From contig DBBT01000138.1 in the NCBI GenBank assembly GCA_002292345.1, positions 7,021 to 20,338 of the forward strand: 13,318 nucleotides of DNA, in the 5' to 3' direction. Position 1 is the first letter of the stretch, and every line of letters begins with the position of its first letter. Below, in pieces: positions 6,736 to 13,318 of the stretch. A program made the translations under genes and the position numbers. Below the pieces are notes generated by a model, which saw only the letters and a program-made list of their open reading frames with translations, was not told the origin of the DNA and did no database searches. Source of the stretch: Opitutia bacterium UBA977. GTDB lineage: Bacteria > Verrucomicrobiota > Verrucomicrobiia > Opitutales > Coraliomargaritaceae.

Positions 6736-9000
6736 ATGCACCTCATGTCCCAAGCACCCAGTCCACTTAAATCTACCGCGATCATCACAGCTCTGCTCTC
6801 GATTGCACTCACCCCGCACGCCCAAGCCCAGCAGGCCGACTTTATGCACAGCACTGTGAAACAAGCCACCACGCTCGATACTCTCCCTGTGATTCAAGAC
6901 TGGCAACACCCAGCCAACGGCGTCTGGAGTGCCAGCATTGGCGACATGGCCAACGAACTACGCTATACCGATCTAGCGGCCGAGCCCCCGCGTATCGGCC
7001 GTTTGAATACGCTCGGCGATCCAGATTTCCCATTCGAAGCCGATTCGATTCGCTACTCCATCAACCCCGATGGCCGCATCATGGTGCGCATCCCCTGCGG
7101 CCCAGATGAAAAACTCTACGGCTACGGTCTACAGCTCGATAAGGTTAATCAGACCAGCCGTGTGCTGGAGCTGAACATGGATCATTGGGGGCAAGGCGGC
7201 GGCCGCACCCATGCACCAGTGCCGTTCTATGTTTCTTCTAAAGGCTACGGCGTATTCTTCAACACCGCGCGCTTTCTTAAAGTTTACAATCAGATCAGCA
7301 ATCGCAAAGACGCCAGCCAGCGCCCCCCCGAAGTCGACCGCAATCCGCCCGAGGATGAAGTCGCCAGCCAGCCCAGCCCGTGGCAGGCCAACCCGATGGG
7401 CGACTCCGTAGAGGCAGCGATCAGTGGTAACGGCCTCGAGCTGATGGTGTTTGCTGGCGACTCGATGCTGGAAGTGGTGCAACGCTACAATCTCTACTCT
7501 GGCGGCGGCGCATTGCCACCACTCTGGGGCCTCGGTTTCTGGCACCGTGTGCACGCGCACCATAATGCACAGCAAGTCGAAGCCGAAGTGGCCGAATATA
7601 CCGAGCATCAATTTCCGCTGGATGTCATTGGCCTCGAACCTGGCTGGATGACGAAGTCCTACCCCTGCACGTTTGAGTGGCAGACCAAGCGCTTCCCCGA
7701 TCCGCAAGCCTTCACGCAAGGACTACTCAAGCAAGGCATTCGTCTCAATCTCTGGGAAAACCCTTACCTCTCCCAACACGCAAAACTCTACGAGGACATG
7801 TATCCACTGTCTGGCTCGCATACGGTTTGGCTCGGCATCGTACCCGACTATACACTGCCCGCAGCGCGCCACTTGCTGGCAGCGCAACACAAGGCCGACC
7901 ATTTCGACATCGGCATCAGCGGCTATAAGATGGACGAAGTCGATGGCTACGACCGCTGGCTGTGGCCTGATCATGCCACCTTCCCGTCCGGCAATTCCGC
8001 CGAGGCACTACGCCAAACCTACGGCATGCTACTGCAGAAGCTACTCTACCAAGATCTGTTTAAAGCCAACAACCAGCGCACCTACAGTCTGGTGCGCGCC
8101 AGCAACGGAGCAGCGTCCGGCTACCCCTTCGTCATTTACTCGGATTCTTACGATCACGCGCAATACATCACTGGTCTCTCCACCGCCAGTCTCTGCGGCA
8201 TTCTGTGGACGCCCGAAATCCGCAGCGCAGGCAGCGCCCGTGAATGGCTCAACCGCATGCAGACCGTCTGCTTCTCACCAATGGCAAATCTGAACGCCTG
8301 GGCCTCTGGCGTAAAGCCATGGGACTTCCCCGAAGTCACGGACGCGGTGCGCGATGTGATCGAGCTCCGAATGCGCCTACTGCCCTACTTCTATTCCGCC
8401 TTTGCTGCGTATAATCGCGACGGCATCCCACCCGTGCGTGCGATGATCCTCGAAGGTGACTTTGAAGCAGGCGACCAAACGATCATCGCAGGTGAACTCG
8501 ACAGCGAAACCAATCCTTATGCGACCGGCGAGATCATTGAGAAGAACGATCAATTCATGTTCGGCCCGAGCATCATGGTGGCGCCCTTCTATCAAGAACA
8601 CGCCACCGAACGTAGCGTGCAACTGCCTGCCGGTAACTGGTATGATTTCTACACTGGCGTACTGGCGGGCAACAACTGCATGATCACAGTCACCGCAGCC
8701 GAGCTACAGGATCGCACCCCACTGTTCGTCAAACAAGGCGCAGTTATCCCGATGTTCGCCGAAGCGCCGCTCAATAGCACCGCCGCCAAAGGCCAAGACA
8801 TGATCGTGCGCCACTACGGTAACACAGCCGGCAGCTGCGAACTCTACGAAGACGACGCCACGACTTTCGACTACCAAAGCGGTGCCTCACGCATCCGCAC
8901 ATTGTCCGTCGATGCCGATGGCGCGCTCGACGTCAAAATCGAAGGCAACGGCCAATCCCTGTTTGGCGAAATTCTGAACGTCGAACAAATGACGAAGTAG
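6736..9000 (+). CDS. Secreted GH31-family alpha-glycosidase
   Basis: Retaining alpha-glycoside hydrolase that releases terminal alpha-linked sugars, probably in the periplasm. 754 residues. The signal peptide ends near AQA (residues 30-32), followed by an N-terminal beta-sandwich (about 35-260) that includes the family-typical EKLYGYG segment. The (beta/alpha)8 barrel covers about 260-600: the nucleophile is expected at D400 in GYKMDEVDGYD and the acid/base at D470 in VIYSDSYDH. LPAGNWYDFYTG and the TPLFVKQGAVIPMF segment mark the proximal C-terminal sandwich, and a DUF5110-like tail with ELYEDD ends the protein. The nucleophile block differs from the WxDMNE pattern of classical alpha-glucosidases and is nearer the KTDFGE style of alpha-xylosidases, so alpha-glucosidase should not be assumed. 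The second ATG (6745) also keeps the signal peptide. The gene is divergent from the sulfatase/GH95 unit, suggesting shared regulation. A C7 run lies at 7323-7329. Confidence 0.92.
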   Translation: MHLMSQAPSPLKSTAIITALLSIALTPHAQAQQADFMHSTVKQATTLDTLPVIQDWQHPANGVWSASIGDMANELRYTDLAAEPPRIGRLNTLGDPDFPFEADSIRYSINPDGRIMVRIPCGPDEKLYGYGLQLDKVNQTSRVLELNMDHWGQGGGRTHAPVPFYVSSKGYGVFFNTARFLKVYNQISNRKDASQRPPEVDRNPPEDEVASQPSPWQANPMGDSVEAAISGNGLELMVFAGDSMLEVVQRYNLYSGGGALPPLWGLGFWHRVHAHHNAQQVEAEVAEYTEHQFPLDVIGLEPGWMTKSYPCTFEWQTKRFPDPQAFTQGLLKQGIRLNLWENPYLSQHAKLYEDMYPLSGSHTVWLGIVPDYTLPAARHLLAAQHKADHFDIGISGYKMDEVDGYDRWLWPDHATFPSGNSAEALRQTYGMLLQKLLYQDLFKANNQRTYSLVRASNGAASGYPFVIYSDSYDHAQYITGLSTASLCGILWTPEIRSAGSAREWLNRMQTVCFSPMANLNAWASGVKPWDFPEVTDAVRDVIELRMRLLPYFYSAFAAYNRDGIPPVRAMILEGDFEAGDQTIIAGELDSETNPYATGEIIEKNDQFMFGPSIMVAPFYQEHATERSVQLPAGNWYDFYTGVLAGNNCMITVTAAELQDRTPLFVKQGAVIPMFAEAPLNSTAAKGQDMIVRHYGNTAGSCELYEDDATTFDYQSGASRIRTLSVDADGALDVKIEGNGQSLFGEILNVEQMTK

Positions 9001-9030
9001 ACGGAAGTTTCCAGCACACGCTTTGCCACG

Positions 9031-9219
9031 TCATTTAATTAGATACAAAAATAAAAATGGCACGGCGACGATCTCTTCGATGATCCAGCGCACTGACGCA
9101 CCATTGTCGATCACGATGCCGAATGGCAGCCCGTGCTCTTTGACGAAATCTTTGATTGCCCGAACCTTTTCCGGCGACACGGATTGGTCGTAGTTAATCT
9201 CGATTGGTTGATCAATGAA
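9031..9219 (-). pseudogene. C-terminal fragment of an AAA-family (DUF4143-type) ATPase
   Basis: Minus strand, 62 residues between an in-frame TAG (9220-9222) and a TGA (9031-9033). The peptide reads IEINYDQSVSPEKVRAIKDF, then GLPFGIVIDN, a VRWI segment and IVAVPFLFL. This order (a final helix, then GIVI-N, then a polar strand and an I-x-x-P-F/x-x-L ending) is the usual tail of AAA ATPases with a DUF4143 C-terminal domain, which often belong to mobile or defence-linked gene content. The upstream ATPase domain is absent: the sequence before it has a stop and no recognisable coding. It is therefore a remnant, not a gene. The family call rests on remembered tail pattern only. Confidence 0.5.
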
Positions 9220-9396
9220 CTAGACGAAAGGTCGCTATCAAAGACTGGCGTGTACACTGCAATGAACGCCGCATTCACAGCGGCATCGATTAGCAATCAC
9301 CGGCAGAGGTATTCTTTGTAAAGACATCCTGAACAATTAATCACAACATGCACCAACACTATCAGACTAACATTTAGACTGGTCCAGCTTTGGGGG

Positions 9397-9462
9397 TCTT
9401 CTCACCAAGAAGAAGGTTTTGGCACGCTGCGGCATGCCAACCGCGGACAACTCCGCGATGGC
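9397..9462 (+). other. Hairpin-rich segment, possible structured RNA or repeat element
   Basis: Two clear stems follow each other. The first pairs TCTTCT (9397-9402) with AGAAGA (9408-9413) around a 5-base loop. The second pairs CGCGGA (9442-9447) with TCCGCG (9452-9457) around CAAC and is extended by GCCA/TGGC (9436-9439 and 9459-9462). The terminator 50 bases downstream is on the same strand, so a short RNA is conceivable, but a repeat element or the tail of a dead gene would look similar. No known RNA family was recognised. Confidence 0.3.
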
Positions 9463-9511
9463 GATCCCCCCCGCATGATCGAATCAACCCAAGTCAACCA
9501 AATAACATGCC

Positions 9512-9551
9512 TACCATCGGGTAAAGACCCGATGGTATGAATACTTTTTTT
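9512..9551 (+). terminator. Rho-independent terminator
   Basis: An 11-bp perfect stem, TACCATCGGGT (9512-9522) and its complement (9527-9537), closes an AAAG loop. A short ATG-AT-rich spacer is followed by seven T (9545-9551). The T run is on the plus-strand side, so it stops plus-strand transcription. The nearest intact plus gene, GH31, ends 511 bases earlier, so it either ends a long GH31 3' tail or serves a small transcript or lost gene, and it insulates the PATR gene. Confidence 0.8.
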
Positions 9552-9602
9552 ATGCTATATTATATAGTTCCTTGATGGTTTTTAGCAAAATCCCCTACAA
9601 AT

Positions 9603-9638
9603 ATCTACGATACTCCCCTTAAATCTACGATATTCTCC
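9603..9638. promoter_or_regulatory. Direct repeat pair upstream of PATR gene, possible operator
   Basis: ATCTACGATACTCCCC begins at 9603 and ATCTACGATATTCTCCC at 9623: eight identical bases and a related tail, offset by exactly 20 bp (two helical turns), ending about 19 bases before the ATG at 9657. A weak promoter-like pair TTGATG (9572-9577) and TACAAA (9596-9601), 18 bases apart, lies just upstream, so a protein bound to the repeats would overlap the likely transcription start. This is a candidate repressor site or leader element; no regulator is visible. Confidence 0.4.
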
Positions 9639-9656
9639 CAAAATTCTTTTCCTGTA

Positions 9657-12600
9657 ATGACTCCGACAACCACCATTCACCCGACTGCAAACGCTTTGGA
9701 CCAAACCAAATCCAGCGGCGTGCAGCGCGGGGTTGTTATGCCGGTTGCGCTGACCTTACTCACCATCTTTTCAGCTGGGACCGCACAGGCGGTTGACTAC
9801 ACCTGGGACCCTACCAGTAGCGACAGTGCAACCACCGAAGGTGCCGGCAATTGGGATACCACGACCACCAACTGGACCACCGACGTGGGAGCCACCAATG
9901 AGGTTGGTGGAACTGGCAGCGATCCATTTAATGAAGACCTGATCTTCGGCGGCGGCACCTTGGGCACAGCCGGCACTGTCACCCTCACCGAAACTGGTAA
10001 TGATTACGGCTCCATCGAGTTTTTAGCTACCAATGCGGGCACTTACACCATCGACTTGAATGGCAATGAAGTGGAGCTTAAACGGTCCGGGAACACATTC
10101 CTGATTGGCGAGGATGCCACCATCACAGACATCGCGGGGGGAGGAACATTGACGTTAAATGGTAGTAGGCAATTCAACTTCACCGACAGCAGCAAGACCC
10201 TGTCTATCAGTGCCGTGATCGCAGGCGGGGGGGGGACGTATTCAGTGGGCACCGGCGGCACGCTCGACCTCTCAGGGGTCAACACCTTCACTTCAGCTCT
10301 CACACTAAACAATCAGTCCCAGCTGGTCATCAGTGGTGCCGGTCAGCTTGGCAGCGGCTCCTACGCCGGCAACATCACGATGAACCAAGGCACGGACTTC
10401 ACCTACGCCAGCTCCGCCATTCAGACCCTGAGCGGCATCATCAGCGACGACGGAACCGCCAACGGAAATAACGATGTCAACATGACCGGCAGCGGCACAT
10501 TGACCCTCTCCGGCGCCAACACCTACACGGGTGTCACTAACATCAACGCAGGCACTCTGGTGGCTGATGTGGCGGACGTAGCAGCTACCTCTGGCGCCCT
10601 CGGCAACGGCGGTAACATCAGCTTCACTGGCGGCACCCTGCAATACGGCACCGGCATCACCCAGGACTACAGTGCCCGTATCCTCAACAGCACCAGCGCG
10701 ATCAGTGTGGACACCAATGGCGAGGACGTCACCTGGGGCACCGCACTCAATGGTTCGAACACCGGCGGTCTGACCAAAGACGGTGTAGGCACCCTGGTTA
10801 TTGACGCTAAAGGAAACAATGCGGGCGTCCTCACGGTCAACGACGGCACCTTGGAAATATCCGCAACTGTGACAGGTAACTCTCTCAGCTATACCAGCTA
10901 CCAGATCAACAACGGATCCACTCTGTTTTTCAATGAGACAACAGCGAGTAATATCGTATTGGCCCTTGGTAAAGGCGATATCACATTCGGCAGCAGTGTT
11001 ACCGGCGGCACCCTCCAACTGTTCGGCAATACCATCTTTCGTAATCAAACCATCACGACCACTGGCGGAGCAAAGAACTTCATCACTGGCGATAGGTTCA
11101 ATTTGCAGAACACCAGAAACATCACCTTCGACACTGCTGTAGGCACGGATGTAGACGGCATCGACCTCGAGGTCTCGGCTACAATTAGCAACGGGGATAT
11201 CATTAAGGACGGTGTCGGCACTGTGTCCATTACCAATAGCGCAAATAACTTGGGGGTAGTATCTGGCACACCCAACACGGTCACCATCAACGCCGGCACG
11301 CTTGAGGTCGGGGGTGCGGGTAGGCTGCAGAGTGGTTCTTACGCGGGAGCGATCACCAACGCCGGGATTTTCAAATATAACAGTACGGATGACCAGACCC
11401 TCAGCGGCGTGATCAGCGGCGCAGGTGCGCTGACAAAAGACAACACCAGCACCCTGACCCTCTCCGCATTGAATACCTACACTGGTGCGACTACTATCAG
11501 CGACGGAACGCTTGAAATCGGCAGCGCCGGCAAGCTTGGCAACGGCAGCTACGCAGGGACGATCGCCAACGACGGCATTCTGAATTACAACAGCTCCGCT
11601 ACCCAAACGCTCAACGGCATCATCAGCGGCACCGGCGCCATAGTCTTGAACGGCACGGGCCAGCTCAACCTCTCGGCCAATAATTCCTTCACCGGAGGCG
11701 TGACGGTCAATAATGGTACACTTAGCCTCGAGAGTGGCGGCATTGGTGAGAATGGCCCCCTGACCGTCAACGGCGGACTAGTGTCAGTAAGTATTCACGA
11801 TAGTTACGATAATTTATTGGTATCCGAACTCTCCGGCACGGGCGGATTAATTGATGTTTCCAGGAGAAGATTGACTGTCACCCAAGCTACCGATACCACG
11901 TATGCAGGAGTTATACAGGACGTGGGTGGTATAATCTCCAATGGAAACGGTACCGCTTTCACCAAAGCCGGTGTCGGCACGCTAACCCTCACTGGGGACA
12001 ACACCTACTCCAAAGACACCACCGTCAGTGGTGGCACCCTCGAGGTGAGTGGTGCCCTCTACAGCGCAGGGACTGTCACTGATACCTCCCTCACAATCGG
12101 CGCCGCTGGCACCCTGGACGTCACTGGCGCGGGCTCGCTCGGATTGGGCGCAGCCTTCGACAAGACTATCGCCAACAGCGGCACCTTCAATTACAACAGT
12201 ACCACCGACCAGGAGCTGAGTGGCGTCATCAGTGGCGCAGGTGTACTGACAAAGGATAATACCAGCACATTGACGCTGACCGGTGCGAACACCTATAGCG
12301 GCGCTACCAACATCAACGCCGGTATCCTGCGGGCTGATGTAGCGGACGTAGCTGCTACCTCCGGAGCTCTCGGCAACGGTGGTGACATCACCTTCACTGG
12401 CGGCACCCTCCAATACACCGCCAACAGCGCGGGCAGCGACTACAGTACTCGCATCAAGAGCAGCACCAGCGCGATGACCTTCGATACCAATGGACAGAAC
12501 GTCACCTTCGCCACCAAATTTGCCAATACCAACACCGGCGGCCTGACCAAGCTCGGAGCGGGAGAGCTGTCAGTGGTATTGGACAGCTCTAGCTATACCG

Positions 12601-13318
12601 GCCTCACCAAGGTCGATGGGGGAACTCTGGTGCTGGGCAACAACACAGTAAATAATACAAACACTTCAAGCTCGGGCTTTGAAATCAACAACGGCTCAAC
12701 GCTGCAATTTGAACGGGGGGCTCAGGGGATCCTGATCGGTGGAAAAACTTTCACATTCGACAGCAATGGAGGAGGTGCCTTGGAGGTCAATGGATCAGCA
12801 CTTCTCTGGCGTGATAACACGATCGTGACCTCCGGAGGTCTCCAAAATACATTTAGCGGCACTGCTGGCGTTAACGTTCAGAACAATCTAAATAATGCGG
12901 TCACCCAGGCGAGATTCATGACTTTCGATGTTGCGGATGGTTCGGACGAGGTTGATCTTCTGGTATCAACTAATGTAGCTAATGCGAAATTAATCAAGAA
13001 TGGCGCAGGTACTGTGGCTCTGACCAGCTCGGCCAACGAGTTGACTCTAGCAACCCAGACAGTCACGATCAATGCTGGCACGCTTGAGATCGGCGGTGCG
13101 GGTCGTCTGAATGTGGGTAATTACTCGCAAGCTATTACCAACGACGGCACCTTTAAATACAACAGCAGCGCCGACCAGACCCTCAGTGGCGTGATCAGCG
13201 GTAGTGGCGCGCTGACACAGAGCGGCGCCGGCACCTTGACCCTTTCTGGAGCGAACACCTACACGGGCGCCACCACCGTCAGTGCCGGCATCTTATTAAT
13301 TAACAACACCACTGGCTC
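9657..13318 (+). CDS. Large PATR-repeat (autotransporter-associated beta-strand repeat) protein, C-terminus beyond right edge
   Basis: 1220 residues with no stop before the edge. The family forms long right-handed beta-helical passengers exposed on or released from the cell; roles vary (adhesion, matrix, carbohydrate contact) and cannot be set here. The N-terminus is a long signal peptide: about 25 polar residues including K18 and R24, then VVMPVALTLLTIFSAGTAQA with probable cleavage after A45. Met28 (9738) is an alternative start, but it would lose the positive charges. After a TWDP/NWDTTTTNW segment, about eleven PATR-like cores of the form GTLTLSGANTYTGxTxI-GTL occur, beginning near 10257, 10488, 10782, 11211, 11439, 11655, 11970, 12264, 12558, 13005 and 13224. 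The composition is rich in Gly, Thr, Asn and Ser with almost no Cys. No beta-barrel or sorting tail is visible because the end is missing. A G9 run lies at 10227-10235. Long minus-strand open frames opposite it reflect its repetitive codons. No clear ribosome binding site precedes the start. Confidence 0.9.
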   Translation, partial: MTPTTTIHPTANALDQTKSSGVQRGVVMPVALTLLTIFSAGTAQAVDYTWDPTSSDSATTEGAGNWDTTTTNWTTDVGATNEVGGTGSDPFNEDLIFGGGTLGTAGTVTLTETGNDYGSIEFLATNAGTYTIDLNGNEVELKRSGNTFLIGEDATITDIAGGGTLTLNGSRQFNFTDSSKTLSISAVIAGGGGTYSVGTGGTLDLSGVNTFTSALTLNNQSQLVISGAGQLGSGSYAGNITMNQGTDFTYASSAIQTLSGIISDDGTANGNNDVNMTGSGTLTLSGANTYTGVTNINAGTLVADVADVAATSGALGNGGNISFTGGTLQYGTGITQDYSARILNSTSAISVDTNGEDVTWGTALNGSNTGGLTKDGVGTLVIDAKGNNAGVLTVNDGTLEISATVTGNSLSYTSYQINNGSTLFFNETTASNIVLALGKGDITFGSSVTGGTLQLFGNTIFRNQTITTTGGAKNFITGDRFNLQNTRNITFDTAVGTDVDGIDLEVSATISNGDIIKDGVGTVSITNSANNLGVVSGTPNTVTINAGTLEVGGAGRLQSGSYAGAITNAGIFKYNSTDDQTLSGVISGAGALTKDNTSTLTLSALNTYTGATTISDGTLEIGSAGKLGNGSYAGTIANDGILNYNSSATQTLNGIISGTGAIVLNGTGQLNLSANNSFTGGVTVNNGTLSLESGGIGENGPLTVNGGLVSVSIHDSYDNLLVSELSGTGGLIDVSRRRLTVTQATDTTYAGVIQDVGGIISNGNGTAFTKAGVGTLTLTGDNTYSKDTTVSGGTLEVSGALYSAGTVTDTSLTIGAAGTLDVTGAGSLGLGAAFDKTIANSGTFNYNSTTDQELSGVISGAGVLTKDNTSTLTLTGANTYSGATNINAGILRADVADVAATSGALGNGGDITFTGGTLQYTANSAGSDYSTRIKSSTSAMTFDTNGQNVTFATKFANTNTGGLTKLGAGELSVVLDSSSYTGLTKVDGGTLVLGNNTVNNTNTSSSGFEINNGSTLQFERGAQGILIGGKTFTFDSNGGGALEVNGSALLWRDNTIVTSGGLQNTFSGTAGVNVQNNLNNAVTQARFMTFDVADGSDEVDLLVSTNVANAKLIKNGAGTVALTSSANELTLATQTVTINAGTLEIGGAGRLNVGNYSQAITNDGTFKYNSSADQTLSGVISGSGALTQSGAGTLTLSGANTYTGATTVSAGILLINNTTG
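10330..11512 (+). repeat. Long-period repeat within PATR gene, copy 1
   Basis: First copy of a long module that recurs collinearly about 1.77-1.79 kb downstream. Shared landmarks in order: a GAGxLxxGSYAG element (10332), TLSGIIS (10425), LTLSGANTYTG (10503), ADVADVAATSGALGNGG (about 10565), QINNGST (about 10903), TVTINAGTLEVGGAG (about 11280) and TLSGVISGAGALTKDN (about 11398). The two copies differ largely at synonymous positions in the best-conserved stretch. Confidence 0.7.
12117..13292 (+). repeat. Long-period repeat within PATR gene, copy 2
   Basis: Second copy with the same landmark order: GAGSLGLG (12126), ELSGVIS (about 12213), LTLTGANTYSG (12273), ADVADVAATSGALGNGG (about 12333), EINNGST (about 12682), TVTINAGTLEIGGAG (about 13062) and TLSGVISGSGALT (about 13182). 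Offsets from copy 1 are near 1770-1790 bases throughout, showing a segmental duplication with small indels, not independent short repeats. Confidence 0.7.

Larger units (their letters stand above)
9220..9656. other. Non-coding spacer before the PATR-repeat gene
   Basis: No convincing intact gene. It holds a hairpin-rich segment (9398-9462), a strong terminator (9512-9551), a 13-base AT palindrome CTATATTATATAG (9555-9567) and a pair of direct repeats next to the downstream start codon. On the minus strand, about 9371-9483 can be read as a start-less open peptide containing GMPQRAKTFFLVRRP and ending in a stop; I do not recognise it and it may be a gene remnant or a chance frame over the hairpins. 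Confidence 0.5.

Noticed and set aside
7129..7719. 196-residue minus-strand open frame inside GH31
   Set aside because: It lies opposite a continuous GH31 frame with conserved motifs and has no family features of its own.
9103..9296. 61-residue minus-strand frame over the ATPase remnant
   Set aside because: Only the neighbouring frame gives the recognisable ATPase-tail pattern; this frame has no features.
10305..11606. 433-residue minus-strand open frame opposite the PATR gene (also shorter ones at 11982-12413 and 9797-9988)
   Set aside because: It is the antisense of repeated GGC/ACC/AAC-rich codons, which rarely give stops in that frame. It has no signal, domain or start context, while the plus strand gives a clear signal peptide and PATR repeats.

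Overview
The window looks like an accessory carbohydrate-utilisation locus from a marine-type, Gram-negative member of the PVC group, most likely Verrucomicrobiota (Opitutales/Puniceicoccales, Coraliomargarita- or Lentimonas-like). This assignment is inferred from gene style: an S1 sulfatase, multidomain exo-enzymes with signal peptides, a very large protein built of autotransporter-associated beta-strand (PATR) repeats, weak or absent Shine-Dalgarno sites and moderate GC. No rRNA, tRNA, CRISPR array or complete insertion sequence was seen.

Layout. (1) 1-6218, minus strand: reading 5' to 3', a truncated rsuA-like pseudouridine synthase remnant (5799-6218), a 1587-residue fusion enzyme (1039-5802) and the first 302 residues of a formylglycine-dependent sulfatase (908 to the left edge). 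The stop of the rsuA remnant and the start of the fusion overlap in an ATGA, so a carbohydrate gene is joined to a broken housekeeping gene. (2) 6219-6735: a gene-free divergent region with three 10-bp-phased CACAAGAA repeats inside an inverted repeat, upstream of a TATAAT box. (3) 6736-9000, plus strand: a secreted GH31 alpha-glycosidase. (4) 9001-9656: a decayed spacer with an AAA/DUF4143 ATPase tail fragment, a structured segment, a strong intrinsic terminator and a 20-bp-spaced direct repeat. (5) 9657 to the right edge, plus strand: the N-terminal 1220 residues of a PATR-repeat surface or secreted protein with a G9 tract near its start.

How the genes may work together. The fusion carries, in order, a GH95-type glycosidase domain, a discoidin/fucolectin-like binding domain, an alpha/beta-hydrolase esterase and an SGNH esterase. 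With the sulfatase downstream and the divergent GH31, the set fits trimming of a sulfated, O-acylated polysaccharide containing alpha-linked fucose or galactose, such as a fucoidan- or sulfated-galactan-type substrate: esterases and sulfatase remove decorations, and GH95 and GH31 remove terminal alpha-linked sugars. The substrate is inference. No transporter or regulator gene is in the window. The PATR protein is separated by a terminator and decayed sequence and is probably an independent unit.
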